Source: Myceligenerans salitolerans (lineage in GTDB: Bacteria > Actinomycetota > Actinomycetes > Actinomycetales > Cellulomonadaceae). Taken from it: a DNA stretch of 64,000 nt. The notes beneath the pieces were generated by a model. That model was given only the letters and a program-made list of their open reading frames with translations, was not told the DNA's origin and searched no databases. A program made the position numbers and the translations under genes. This document shows, piece after piece, positions 42,541 to 51,997 of the stretch (position 1 is the stretch's first letter; every line of letters begins with the position of its first letter). The stretch lies in the NCBI RefSeq assembly GCF_017349295.1, contig NZ_JAFMPK010000025.1:62001-126000 (forward strand), read 5' to 3'.

Positions 42541-43554
42541 ATGGGACGACGACTTGCCGATGTTGCCGAGAAGGTCGGGGTCAGCGAAGCGACCGTGAGC
42601 CGGGTGCTGAACGGGAAGCCCGGGGTGTCCGCCGCGACCCGTGAGGCGGTGCTCACGGCGCTCGACGTGCTGGGCTACGAACGGCCGGTGAAGCTGCGCG
42701 GCGACCGGGGCCGCCTGGTGGGCCTGGTGCTGCCGGAACTGGTGAACCCGATCTTCCCGGCGTTCGCCGAGGTCATGGGTGGCGCGCTGGCGCAGCAGGG
42801 TTTCACCCCCGTGCTGTGCACGCGCAGCGCGGGCGGGATCACCGAGGCCGAGTACATCGATCTGCTGCTGACCCAACAGGTCTCCGGCGTGATCTTCGCC
42901 GGCGGCCTGTACGCCGAGCGGGACGCCGACCACGAGCACTACGAGCGGCTGGAGTCCCTCGGGCTCCCGGTGGTGCTGATCAACGCCTCGATCGACGAGC
43001 TGGGCTTCCCGCACGTGTCGTGCGACGACCTCATCGCCACCCACCAGGGCCTGGAACACCTGGTCTCCATGGGGCACGAACGCATCGGGCTGCTGCTCGG
43101 GCCCGGCGACCACGTGCCCTCCGAGCGGAAGCTGGACGCCGCCCGCTCGTTCGCGGCCCGGGCCGGCATCGAGCTGCCCGACGAGCTCGTGGTGCACAGC
43201 CGCTACGGCATCGAGGCCGGTCAGGCTGCCGGGGCGAAGCTCGTCGACCGCGGGGTCACCGCGATCCTGGCCGCCTCCGACCCGCTCGCGCTCGGCGCCA
43301 TCCGCGCCGTGCGGCGTGCGGGTCTCGACGTGCCCCGCGACGTGTCCGTGGTGGGCTACGACGACTCCGCCCTGATGAACTCGACCGACCCTGCCCTGAC
43401 CACCGTGCGCCAGCCCATCGACCAGATGGGCCGTGCCGCCGTGGACCTGTTGGCGAGCCTCATCGATGGTGCGACCGTGTCGCGCGACGAGCTGCTGTTC
43501 GAGCCCGAGCTGGTCGTGCGACGGTCGACCGCCGCGGCCCGCCCGCGGTCGTGA
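42541..43554 (+). CDS. LacI-family transcriptional repressor
   Basis: A 337-residue regulator. The N-terminal LacI HTH and hinge are clear (RLADVAEKVGVSEATVSRVLNGKPGVS, then LTALDVLGYERP). The periplasmic-binding-protein-like effector domain follows (VGLVLPELVNPIFPAF, VSVVGYDDSALMNSTDPALTTVRQP). It lies between GH87 and the GH13/ABC genes and most likely represses both, releasing on binding a nigero- or malto-oligosaccharide (inference from position and the shared motif). The ATG at 42541 fits the family start. Confidence 0.95.
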   Translation: MGRRLADVAEKVGVSEATVSRVLNGKPGVSAATREAVLTALDVLGYERPVKLRGDRGRLVGLVLPELVNPIFPAFAEVMGGALAQQGFTPVLCTRSAGGITEAEYIDLLLTQQVSGVIFAGGLYAERDADHEHYERLESLGLPVVLINASIDELGFPHVSCDDLIATHQGLEHLVSMGHERIGLLLGPGDHVPSERKLDAARSFAARAGIELPDELVVHSRYGIEAGQAAGAKLVDRGVTAILAASDPLALGAIRAVRRAGLDVPRDVSVVGYDDSALMNSTDPALTTVRQPIDQMGRAAVDLLASLIDGATVSRDELLFEPELVVRRSTAAARPRS

Positions 43555-43595
43555 CGCGGTCCTGAACCTCCCGGACAAAAATCTCTGCCGAATAT

Positions 43596-43612
43596 CTGTC
43601 AGATTCTTGCGC
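43596..43612 (-). promoter_or_regulatory. Candidate LacI operator upstream of the GH13 operon (copy 2)
   Basis: On the minus strand GCGCAAGAATCTGACAG, the counterpart of 39616-39632 (two differences). On the plus strand it overlaps the -35 hexamer TTGCGC of the likely operon promoter. Confidence 0.55.
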
Positions 43613-43635
43613 TGATCCTGTCGAGTCGTTACGGT
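43607..43635 (+). promoter_or_regulatory. Putative promoter of the GH13-ABC operon
   Basis: TTGCGC (43607-43612), a 17-nt spacer and TACGGT (43630-43635), 40 nt before the GTG start of the alpha-glucosidase gene. The -35 is inside the shared 17-nt motif. Confidence 0.45.
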
Positions 43636-43675
43636 CATGCTCAGAGACCGAACACGACGAAGTGCGGAGGGCAGC

Positions 43676-45337
43676 GTGAACCACCCCGACGAGCGCGCAT
43701 GGTGGCGCGACGCGGTGATCTACCAGATCTACCCGCGGTCGTTCGCCGACGGCGACGGCGACGGCACCGGCGACCTCGCGGGCATCAGAGCCCGCCTGGA
43801 CCATCTCGAACAGCTCGGCGTCGACGCCGTCTGGTACACCCCCTGGTACGCGTCGCCGCTCGCCGACGGCGGCTACGACGTCGCCGACTACCGCGCCATC
43901 GACCCCGTGTTCGGCGACCTCGCCGAGGCGGAGGCCGTCATCGCCGAGGCGAACGCCCGGGGCATCCGCACCATCGTCGACGTCGTCCCCAACCACGTCT
44001 CCGACCAGCACCCGTGGTTCCGGGCCGCGCTCGCGGCCCCGCCCGGCTCGCCCGAACGCGACCGGTTCTGGTTCCGCGACGGCACCGGCCCCGAGGGCGA
44101 CGGCATGCCGACCGGCTGGACCTCCAGCTTCCAGGGCGAGACCTGGACCCGGACGACGAACCCCGACGGCACCCCCGGGCAGTGGTACCTGCACCTGTTC
44201 ACCCCGCAGCAGCCCGACCTCAACTGGAACAACGCCGACGTGCGCGCGGAGCACGAGGCCGTCCTGCGGTTCTGGTTCGACCGCGGCGCCGCCGGCGTCC
44301 GCATCGACTCCGCCGCCCTGCCCGCCAAGGACCCGGCCCTGCCGGAGGTCCCCGAGACGTGGGGCGCGGGCGAACACCCGCACCTCGACCGCGACGACCT
44401 GCACGACATCTACCGGGACTGGCGCGCCGTCGCCGACTCCTACGGCACCGGACCCGCCGACGAACGCGTGCTCGTGGGGGAGGTGTGGCTGCCCGACCCC
44501 GAGCGGTTCGCGCTCTACCTGCGCCCCGACGAGATGCACACCGCGTTCAACTTCGACTTCATGACCCGTCCGTGGGACGCGAAAGAACTGCGCGAGTCGA
44601 TCACGCGCACCCTGGACGCGCACGCCCCCGTCGGCGCGCCGGCCACCTGGGTCCTGTCCAACCACGACATCACCCGGCCGGTCACCCGCTACGGACGGGA
44701 GGACACCTCGTTCGACTTCGCGGCCAAGCGCTTCGGCACCCCGACCGACCTGGAGCTCGGCACCCGGCGCGCCCGCGCCGCGGCCCTGCTCACCGGCGCG
44801 CTGCCCGGCAGCCTGTACGTCTACCAGGGCGACGAGCTCGGCCTGCCCGAGGTGGACATCCCCCGCGACGCGATCCAGGACCCCATGCACTTCCGCTCCG
44901 GAGGCGTCGACCCGGGCCGTGACGGCTGCCGCGTCCCGCTGCCGTGGACCGCGGACGGACCCAGCCACGGGTTCGGGCCGGACGACGGCGCCCCGCCCTG
45001 GCTGCCCCAGCCCGACGGCTGGGGCGACCTCGCCGTCGAGCGCCAGGCCACCGACCCCGGCTCCATGCTCACCCTCTACCGCAGGATGATCGCCGCCCGC
45101 CGCACCGAACCCGGACTGCGCGACGACGCCTTCGCCTGGCTCGAGCTGCCAGGCACCCTGCCCGGCGACGACACCGACCTCCTCGCCTTCACCCGCGGTA
45201 CCGGATTCGCCTGCGTGGTGAACCTCGGTACCGAACCCGTGGCGCTGCCCGACGACGCCACGGTCATCCTCACCAGCGCGCCCCTCACGGACGACGGACG
45301 CCTGGCCTCGGACACGGCGGCCTGGTGCCGCCTGTAG
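43676..45337 (+). CDS. GH13 alpha-glucosidase
   Basis: A 553-residue cytoplasmic GH13 enzyme. Catalytic triad: nucleophile D211 (GVRIDSAALP), acid/base E269 (LVGEVWL) and D331 (SNHDITR). The (beta/alpha)8 opening is WWRDAVIYQIYPRSFADGDGDGTGDLAGI, with VVPNHVSDQHPWF as conserved region I. No signal peptide, so it acts on imported oligosaccharides. It is similar to oligo-1,6-glucosidase/alpha-glucosidases; alpha-1,3 specificity is inferred from the neighbouring GH87. GTG at 43676 follows GGAGGG. First gene of the transport operon. Confidence 0.93.
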   Translation: MNHPDERAWWRDAVIYQIYPRSFADGDGDGTGDLAGIRARLDHLEQLGVDAVWYTPWYASPLADGGYDVADYRAIDPVFGDLAEAEAVIAEANARGIRTIVDVVPNHVSDQHPWFRAALAAPPGSPERDRFWFRDGTGPEGDGMPTGWTSSFQGETWTRTTNPDGTPGQWYLHLFTPQQPDLNWNNADVRAEHEAVLRFWFDRGAAGVRIDSAALPAKDPALPEVPETWGAGEHPHLDRDDLHDIYRDWRAVADSYGTGPADERVLVGEVWLPDPERFALYLRPDEMHTAFNFDFMTRPWDAKELRESITRTLDAHAPVGAPATWVLSNHDITRPVTRYGREDTSFDFAAKRFGTPTDLELGTRRARAAALLTGALPGSLYVYQGDELGLPEVDIPRDAIQDPMHFRSGGVDPGRDGCRVPLPWTADGPSHGFGPDDGAPPWLPQPDGWGDLAVERQATDPGSMLTLYRRMIAARRTEPGLRDDAFAWLELPGTLPGDDTDLLAFTRGTGFACVVNLGTEPVALPDDATVILTSAPLTDDGRLASDTAAWCRL

Positions 45338-45378
45338 TACCCAGTGGCGCGACCCCCGCGCCGAACCAAGGAGTGATG

Positions 45379-46758
45379 ATGAAGTCACGCATGATTGCCC
45401 CCCTCGCCGTCGTCGCGCTCACCGCGAGTCTTGCGGCCTGCTCGACCGGCGACGACGCCCTCACCCCGGCCGACGCCGACGCGCTCGCCGACGAGGAGGT
45501 GACCCTCCACGTCGCCATCGACGAGGGCCTGGAGGAGGAAGCGGTCGAGGCCTTCGAGACCCGCGCCGCCGAGTTCACCGAGGAACACCCCAACATCACC
45601 GTCGAGGCCCAGGAGTACACCTGGACCGGCACCACCTTCGCCGCCGACCTCGCCGGCGGCACCCTGCCCACCGTGTTCACCGTCCCCTTCACCGACGGGC
45701 GCGGCCTGATCGAACGGCAGCAGATCGCCGACATCTCGGCGCTCGTGGCCGAACTGCCGTACGCGGGCCAGTTCAACGAGACCGTCGCCGCCGCGGGCCA
45801 GTCCGCCGACGGCGCCCAGTGGGCCGTCCCGGTCGCCGCCTACGGGCAGGGCATCCACTACAACCGGGCACTCTTCGCCGAGGCCGGCCTGGACCCGGAC
45901 GCCCCGCCCACCACCTGGGAGGAGGTCCGCGAGGCCGCCGACACGATCAGCGAGGAGACGGGCCAGACCGGCCTGGGGATGATGACGTCGTCGAACACGG
46001 GCGGCTGGATCCTCACCACCCTCGTGTACGCCATGGGCGGCCGTGCCGAGGCCGTCGAGGGCGACGAGGTCACGGCCACCATCGACACCCCCGAGTACCA
46101 GGAGGCCCTGGAGTACCTGCACGCCATGCGGTGGGAGGACGACTCCATGGGTGACGAGTTCCTCTACGACTGGGCCACGAGCCACGCGGACTTCGGCGCC
46201 GGGAAGATCGGCATGATGATCTCCGGCGGCGGCGACTACGGAAACCTCATCACGCAGAACGCGATGAACCCCGACGACTACGGCGTCACCGTGCTCCCGC
46301 TCGAGGGCGACGACGCCGCAGTGCTGGGCGGCGGCACGCTCGCCGCCGTCGACGCCAAGGCCACCCCCGCCGAGCAGGCGGCGGCCGTGGAGTGGATCGA
46401 CTTCTACTACATGGGCAAGCTGACCACGCAGGAAGGAGCCGTCGCCGACGCCGAGGCCCTCACCGCGCAGGACCAGCCCGTCGGTGCTCCGATCCTGCCC
46501 GTGTTCGACCAGGAGACGTACGACCAGTCGCAGGAGTGGATCGCCGACCTGATCAACGTGCCGCTCGAGCAGTTCGCGCCGTACAGCGACCGGATCTACG
46601 ACCAGCCGCTGGCCGCCGAGCCGCCCGCCGCCACGCAGGACCTGTACGCCACCCTCGACCCCGTGGTCCAGGCCGTGCTCACCGATGAGAGCGCCGACAT
46701 CGACACGCTGCTGGCCGACGCCGAGCAGCAGGTCCAGACCCTGATCGACCGTGGCTGA
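45379..46758 (+). CDS. Sugar ABC transporter substrate-binding lipoprotein
   Basis: A 459-residue family 1 solute-binding protein. The signal peptide ends in a lipobox LAAC with lipid-bearing C21. The mature protein has typical features: VTLHVAIDEGLEEEAVEAFE, VPVAAYGQGIHYNRALFAEAGLDPDAPPTTWEE and DFGAGKIGMMISGGG. Two ATGs stand in tandem (45376 and 45379); the second is a better distance from AAGGAG. It is 41 nt behind the GH13 gene and its stop overlaps the next permease start by 8 nt. Probable ligand: short alpha-glucan oligosaccharides. Confidence 0.93.
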   Translation: MKSRMIAPLAVVALTASLAACSTGDDALTPADADALADEEVTLHVAIDEGLEEEAVEAFETRAAEFTEEHPNITVEAQEYTWTGTTFAADLAGGTLPTVFTVPFTDGRGLIERQQIADISALVAELPYAGQFNETVAAAGQSADGAQWAVPVAAYGQGIHYNRALFAEAGLDPDAPPTTWEEVREAADTISEETGQTGLGMMTSSNTGGWILTTLVYAMGGRAEAVEGDEVTATIDTPEYQEALEYLHAMRWEDDSMGDEFLYDWATSHADFGAGKIGMMISGGGDYGNLITQNAMNPDDYGVTVLPLEGDDAAVLGGGTLAAVDAKATPAEQAAAVEWIDFYYMGKLTTQEGAVADAEALTAQDQPVGAPILPVFDQETYDQSQEWIADLINVPLEQFAPYSDRIYDQPLAAEPPAATQDLYATLDPVVQAVLTDESADIDTLLADAEQQVQTLIDRG

Positions 46759-47719
46759 CACGACCGTCTCCCTCGCCGTCCGCTCGGCGCCGCCTGCCCC
46801 CTCGCAGGCGCCGCCGGGCGGGCCCCGCGGCGGCCGGGTGGCCGCGTGGATCCGCCGCGGAGGGCTGTCCACCCTCGTCATCGCCCTGCCGATGCTGCTG
46901 TGCTTCGGCCTGTTCTCCTGGTTCCCGATCGCCCGTGCGGTGGTCATGAGCTTCCAGTTCACCAACCTGGTCACCGCGCCCGAGTTCGTGGGCCTGGAGA
47001 ACTTCACCTACGTGCTCTCCGACCCGCTGCTGCCCGTGGCCGTGCGCAACACGTTCTACTTCGCGGTGCTCGCGTTGCTGTTCGGGTACCCGATCCCCCT
47101 CCTGGCCGCCGTGGCGATGAGCGAGGTGCGCCGGGCGCGCGGGCTGTTCGCGGCGCTCGCGTACCTGCCCGTCGTCGTGCCGCCCGTGGTGGCCGTGCTG
47201 CTGTGGAAGACCTTCTACAGCGGAGCCGACACCGGCGTGTTCAACACCATCGCCGGCTGGTTCGGCGCCGGGCCGTTCCCCTGGCTGCAGCACCCGGACT
47301 GGGCGATGCCCTCCCTCGTGCTCGAGGCCACCTGGGCGGCGGCCGGCGGCACCGTGATCATCTACCTCGCCGCGCTGACCAGCGTCCCGCCCGAGCTGTA
47401 CGACGCCGCCGAGGTGGACGGCGCAGGGATCTGGCGCAAGATCTGGCACGTCACCCTGCCCCAGCTGCGGCCCGTCCTGTTCATCACGCTGATCCTGCAG
47501 ATCATCGGCACGTCGCAGGTGTTCACCGAGCCCTACCTGTTCACCGGGGGAGGCCCCGCGAACTCCACCACCACGATCCTGCTGATGATCTACAACTACG
47601 CCTTCGGCGGGCGCGGCGACTACGGCGCCGCCACCGCGCTCAGCCTCATGCTCGCCGTCGTCCTCGCGATCCTGTCGGCGATCTACTTCCGCACGACCAG
47701 ACGCTGGAGCACGACATGA
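46751..47719 (+). CDS. Sugar ABC transporter permease (MalF/UgpA type)
   Basis: A 322-residue inner-membrane permease with six transmembrane helices and the EAA loop ELYDAAEVDGAGIWRKIWHV that docks the ATPase. The N-terminal cytosolic 35 residues are Pro/Gly/Arg-rich. It starts with a GTG inside the last codons of the binding-protein gene and its stop overlaps the next ATG, so the three proteins are coupled. Confidence 0.93.
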   Translation: MADTTVSLAVRSAPPAPSQAPPGGPRGGRVAAWIRRGGLSTLVIALPMLLCFGLFSWFPIARAVVMSFQFTNLVTAPEFVGLENFTYVLSDPLLPVAVRNTFYFAVLALLFGYPIPLLAAVAMSEVRRARGLFAALAYLPVVVPPVVAVLLWKTFYSGADTGVFNTIAGWFGAGPFPWLQHPDWAMPSLVLEATWAAAGGTVIIYLAALTSVPPELYDAAEVDGAGIWRKIWHVTLPQLRPVLFITLILQIIGTSQVFTEPYLFTGGGPANSTTTILLMIYNYAFGGRGDYGAATALSLMLAVVLAILSAIYFRTTRRWSTT

Positions 47720-48630
47720 GCGGACCGACGACGGGCCGGGCCACCGGCCAGATGATCGACCGGGGCATCGTCTCCGACGCCGACCTGCGCCGGCCGGGCG
47801 TACGCCGCGGTGTACGGGCCGTGCACGCGGGGTTGCTGGTCGCGCTGGTCGTGGTGGGGCTCGGGCCCATCCTGTGGCTCGCCAAGGCCGCGATCACGCC
47901 GACACAGGACACGCTGCGCGCCCCCATCGAGGTGTTCCCGAACGGGACCGACTGGGCGAACCTGGCCGTCGCGTGGACCCGGTTCGACATCGACCTGCAC
48001 TTCTTCAACACCCTCTGGCTGGCCCTCGGGTCCTGGGCGGTGCAGCTGCTCATCGCCGTCACGGGCGGGTACGTGCTGTCCGTGCTGCGGCCCGTGTACG
48101 CCCGCGTGCTCAGCGCGCTGGTGCTGTCCACGCTGTTCGTGCCCGCCGTCGTGCTGCTGGTGCCGCTGTACCTCACCGTGCTCGACGTGCCGGTCGCGAA
48201 CGTGTCCCTGATCAACACGTTCTGGGCCGTGTGGCTGCCCGCCGGGGCCAACGCGTTCAACGTGCTGCTCGTGGCGCGGTTCTTCGACGGCCTGCCACGC
48301 GAGGTCTTCGAGGCCGCCAAGGTCGACGGCGCGGGCCCGTTCCGGCTCGGCTGGTCGATCGTGCTGCCCATGTCCCGGCCCATCATCGGAGTGGTGTCCG
48401 TCTTCGCCTTCATCACGGCGTGGAAGGACTTCCTGTGGCCGCTGCTCGTGCTGCGCGACCCGGCCGTGCAGCCGCTCTCCGTGCGGCTGCCCGCGCTGCA
48501 GGACTACGTCGAGCTCGACGTGCTGCTCGCGGCGCTGGCGATCAGCACGGTGATCCCCATCGCGATCTTCCTGGTGTTCCAGCGGCTGTTCCTGAGCGGG
48601 GCGGGGCTGTCGGGGGCGGTCAAGGGGTAG
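47716..48630 (+). CDS. Sugar ABC transporter permease (MalG/UgpE type)
   Basis: A 304-residue permease with six transmembrane helices and the EAA loop REVFEAAKVDGAGPFRLGWSI. It forms the heterodimeric channel with the upstream permease. No ATP-binding protein gene follows, which is usual for actinobacterial carbohydrate importers that share a distant MsiK/UgpC-type ATPase. ATG at 47716 is in the ATGA overlap. Operon end; 121 nt separate it from the next gene. Confidence 0.93.
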   Translation: MSGPTTGRATGQMIDRGIVSDADLRRPGVRRGVRAVHAGLLVALVVVGLGPILWLAKAAITPTQDTLRAPIEVFPNGTDWANLAVAWTRFDIDLHFFNTLWLALGSWAVQLLIAVTGGYVLSVLRPVYARVLSALVLSTLFVPAVVLLVPLYLTVLDVPVANVSLINTFWAVWLPAGANAFNVLLVARFFDGLPREVFEAAKVDGAGPFRLGWSIVLPMSRPIIGVVSVFAFITAWKDFLWPLLVLRDPAVQPLSVRLPALQDYVELDVLLAALAISTVIPIAIFLVFQRLFLSGAGLSGAVKG

Positions 48631-48722
48631 GCGAAAGCGTGCGACGACCACCGGGTTCGCACGAGGCGTCCCATGGGCCCTTATGTCTCCTTTCAGTAAC
48701 GAAAAGAGCAAAGACGCCGTTC

Positions 48723-48741
48723 CAGGGTGATATTCACCCTG
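48723..48741. promoter_or_regulatory. 19-bp palindrome between the sugar operon and the toxin locus
   Basis: CAGGGTGA-TAT-TCACCCTG, with 8-bp perfect arms. It lies 10 nt upstream of the first possible ATG of the LamG gene. It may be an operator for the toxin locus or a terminator of the sugar operon (no T-tract). Confidence 0.5.
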
Positions 48742-48751
48742 TGCGTTGGTT

Positions 48752-51700
48752 ATGAGCAGGTATGTTCCGGTGCTCGGTGTGGTCGCCGCCCGGGCGGTCG
48801 CCGTGAGAGCGGGAGCGGGAATGGCACCGGAGGGACTGAGCGACCGGCAGCACGTGATGGCGCGTGTGGCGCGAGGGCTTCGCTCGAGATCGACGTTGCT
48901 CGTCTCGGGCGTCCTCGTGCTGGCTCTCGGGGCGGGTGCGGGGGCGGTGGTCGCGACGGACTCCCGGGACGCACTCCTCTCGGCGCTCGGCGTCGGCGGT
49001 GTGGCGGAGGAGCCGTGCGCGTCATCGGCACCCACGCTGGCCGCGGCATTCGAGATGGCCGTGCGGTGCGGTCACGAAGTGGCAGCCGAGGATTCCTACG
49101 ATGCCTGGTCGGCCAAATGGGCCCAGCCGGACGGTGTCGCGGTTCGCTGGGAGTCCTCGGCCGCCCCTGTGCGCGCCGAGACCGACGGCGGGACGTGGAC
49201 CGCCGTGGACCGGACGATCGAGACCGTCGACGTGGACGGCGACGGCCGTCTGAACGTCGCAGCGCCCGTGTACGACGTGTCGTTTGCGGCGCGCGACGAC
49301 GAGCCGCTGGCACGGGTCGAGTCCGGAGAGCACTGGCTGGAGTTCGACGTACCGTTCGCCCTCACCGCTCCGGTGGTCGAGGGGGACCAGGTGACCTATC
49401 CGGGGATCCTGGACGACGACGGACTCGATTTGATTGTCTCCGCGGACGCACAGGGCACCGGTTTCGACGACGTGATCCGGGTCGCCGACGAGCAGGCCGC
49501 GCAGAACCCGGCGCTGAAAGAACTGACGTTCGGCGTGGAGGTCTCGGCGGGCCTGACACTTCAGGGGGAGGGAAACGGATTCGTCGCGGTCGACGAAGAC
49601 GGTGAGGAGATCTTCACCTCACCGGTGCCCCTGATGTGGGGTGAGCCGGAGGGCGGCGGCGTGGCTGATCCAGCCGGCGGACCGGCGGCCGAGGAGTCCC
49701 CGGTAGTGGGCCTCGACGCTCAGCCGCGCTCCGCTGCTACCGGTGAGGACGGTGCTCCGGACGAAAGGAATGAGTCGTTCGACGGACCGATGGTGGAAGG
49801 CGGCGTGGCCGAGCTCCCGGCGGTCGTGGAACGGCGGGGCAGTTCGACGGCGACCGTGACGATCGTGCCCGATGCGGGGATGCTCGCCGGTGAAGGGGTG
49901 GACTTCCCGCTCGCGATCGACCCCTCGGTGTCCGGCGTCTCGCTGAACGAATGGGCGGGTGTGAAGTCCCGGTGGCCGGACTCGAACTCGGCGTACAAGT
50001 TCCAGGACCGCGAGGCCGGTGATCACGGAGTGGGCCTGTGCGACCCGTCCTCGGGCTACGGCGACGACTGCGGGCTGCGTTCCTATCACCGCGTGCTGTA
50101 CGAGTTCAACGTGTCGAACGTCGGGAAGCTGAACTCCTCCGACATCACGGGTGCGGAGTTCTCCGTGTCGGGCGTCCACGCTGCGACGTGTTCCACGACG
50201 GCGACGGCCGTCTACCGGATCGGGGCCAACAAGGTTTCGTCGTCCACGACATGGAACACGAAGGGTTCGTGGGGGACCCGGGTGGCCTCCCAGGGCACGA
50301 ACCATCGCGACGGCTGCACGGGACGCAAGGTCCGGATCGGCTACGCGGTGACGTCGTCCGCGAAGAAGGTCGCGTCGTCCGGATGGAACTACCTGACCCT
50401 CGGCCTGAAGGCGGACGAGTCGTCGATGAACGCCTGGAAGCGGTACGCGGGATCCCGGTACGGCAGCAACTACGACCACGGGGCGACGCTCTCGGTGACG
50501 TACAACCGCCCGCCCAACACACCGAAGTACCTGCACACCTACGAGGGCTCGGAGAACAAGTGGTGTGCATCCTCGGCAGGAGCGCCGTACCTGTCGACGG
50601 TGCGGCCGAAGTTGTCGGCGTACATCAAGGACCCGGACGCAACGCAGGTGCGAGGGCGGTTCCAGGTCTACCGCGTCTCGAACGGGACAAAGGTATGGGG
50701 CAAGTACTCCTCGTACAAGACCAGCGGGAGCCGGCACACCCTTCAGCTCCCTTCCGGTGAACTCTCCTCCAACGTGAAGTACCGCTGGCGGGTGGCGGCG
50801 CAGGACTCGTCGGGCAAGCAAGGCCCGTGGTCGGAGTGGTGCCACTTCATTCCCGACATCGTCGCGCCCAACACGCCGACCATCGAAGTCGTTCCGGGGC
50901 AGCCGGCCGAGTACCACCAGAACGTCGAGACCGGCGGGGCCGGTGTCACCGGCAAGTTCAAGCTCGGGCGCAACGGGTCGACGGACGTGTCCCGGTTCGA
51001 GTACTCGTTCGGGACGGACACGATGGGCAAGAAGGTCAGCGTCGGGTCCGACGGGTACGCGACGATCTCGTTCAACCCCTCGAAGCCGGGGCCGACGACG
51101 CTGTACGTGCGCTCCCGCGACAAGGCCGGGAACCCGTCGGTGGGGCGGAGAACCTGGAGCATCGACGTCGCCTATCCGCAGGCGAACGGCATCTGGATGC
51201 TGGACGAGGGAACGGGCACGGACGCTGCCGACTCGTCGGGTGTCCCCAATCCGGATCCCATGGAGTTCCGACCGGGAACGGACCCACCGCAGTGGGTGGC
51301 AGGCCCGCACGAACTGTTCGGCTCCCGCGACGGCGACCACGCACTGGAGTTCAACGGGGTGGACAACCGGATCTTCCGGTGGGCGCCGCTGGTCGACACC
51401 ACGGGAAGCTTCGTGGTCAGCGCGCACGTGCGGCTGGCCGAACGGGGCGCCACGCAGGTCGCCGTCTCGCAGGACGCGGATCGGACCTCAGGCTTCAAGC
51501 TGGGGTACCGCGGTGACTGCGCGGGGACGCCTGCCGGAGACTGCTGGGGCTTCTGGATGTTCGAGTCGGACGTCGACTCCCCGGCGGCGGTCCACGCCAT
51601 CAGCGGCGTGGAACCCGTCACGGGCGAGTGGGTCCACCTGACCGGCGCGTACAACGCGGTGTCCGACGAGATCTCGCTGTGGGTGTGCCCGGTCGGCACT

Positions 51701-51997
51701 CCGGAGGCCCCGAAGCCGGGTGAGCCGGTCCGCACGACGACGCCGTTCGCCAACCCGACGCCGTGGCAGGCCGATGGCCCGTTCGTGATCGGCCGGTCCA
51801 AGTACCGGGGCGAACAGAGGGACTTCTGGAACGGCGCCATCGACAACGTGCGCGTCTTCGACGGGCAGATCGTGGCCGAGGCAAAGATCCGCCGGTTGTG
51901 CCAGGGCGCGGAGGCACGCGCGTTCGAGGCAGGGCCGGAGGGCCTCGAGGACGGAAAGATCGCCCTGGACCCGACGATCAAGGACCCGGAGCAGTGA
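48752..51997 (+). CDS. Secreted LamG-domain protein, companion of the RHS toxin
   Basis: A protein of about 1081 residues. A signal peptide or anchor (TLLVSGVLVLALGAGAGAVVA) precedes a domain of about 250 residues, also present at the start of the RHS protein (GDQVTYPGILDDDGLDLIVSADA against GDQVTYPDVITDGVDLVVTVNPD; both then have EIFT(S/T)P). A DNRLRE-like stalk region (WDSN.. to YGSNYDHGATLSVTYN), fibronectin III-like segments (about 590-810) and a C-terminal LamG/concanavalin A-like domain (NGIWMLDEGTGTDAADSSG, from about 811) follow. Such paired genes often precede RHS toxins in actinobacteria. The start is uncertain: ATGs at 48821 and 48857 are also plausible, and the last gives a classic signal peptide length. 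Confidence 0.8.
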   Translation: MSRYVPVLGVVAARAVAVRAGAGMAPEGLSDRQHVMARVARGLRSRSTLLVSGVLVLALGAGAGAVVATDSRDALLSALGVGGVAEEPCASSAPTLAAAFEMAVRCGHEVAAEDSYDAWSAKWAQPDGVAVRWESSAAPVRAETDGGTWTAVDRTIETVDVDGDGRLNVAAPVYDVSFAARDDEPLARVESGEHWLEFDVPFALTAPVVEGDQVTYPGILDDDGLDLIVSADAQGTGFDDVIRVADEQAAQNPALKELTFGVEVSAGLTLQGEGNGFVAVDEDGEEIFTSPVPLMWGEPEGGGVADPAGGPAAEESPVVGLDAQPRSAATGEDGAPDERNESFDGPMVEGGVAELPAVVERRGSSTATVTIVPDAGMLAGEGVDFPLAIDPSVSGVSLNEWAGVKSRWPDSNSAYKFQDREAGDHGVGLCDPSSGYGDDCGLRSYHRVLYEFNVSNVGKLNSSDITGAEFSVSGVHAATCSTTATAVYRIGANKVSSSTTWNTKGSWGTRVASQGTNHRDGCTGRKVRIGYAVTSSAKKVASSGWNYLTLGLKADESSMNAWKRYAGSRYGSNYDHGATLSVTYNRPPNTPKYLHTYEGSENKWCASSAGAPYLSTVRPKLSAYIKDPDATQVRGRFQVYRVSNGTKVWGKYSSYKTSGSRHTLQLPSGELSSNVKYRWRVAAQDSSGKQGPWSEWCHFIPDIVAPNTPTIEVVPGQPAEYHQNVETGGAGVTGKFKLGRNGSTDVSRFEYSFGTDTMGKKVSVGSDGYATISFNPSKPGPTTLYVRSRDKAGNPSVGRRTWSIDVAYPQANGIWMLDEGTGTDAADSSGVPNPDPMEFRPGTDPPQWVAGPHELFGSRDGDHALEFNGVDNRIFRWAPLVDTTGSFVVSAHVRLAERGATQVAVSQDADRTSGFKLGYRGDCAGTPAGDCWGFWMFESDVDSPAAVHAISGVEPVTGEWVHLTGAYNAVSDEISLWVCPVGTPEAPKPGEPVRTTTPFANPTPWQADGPFVIGRSKYRGEQRDFWNGAIDNVRVFDGQIVAEAKIRRLCQGAEARAFEAGPEGLEDGKIALDPTIKDPEQ

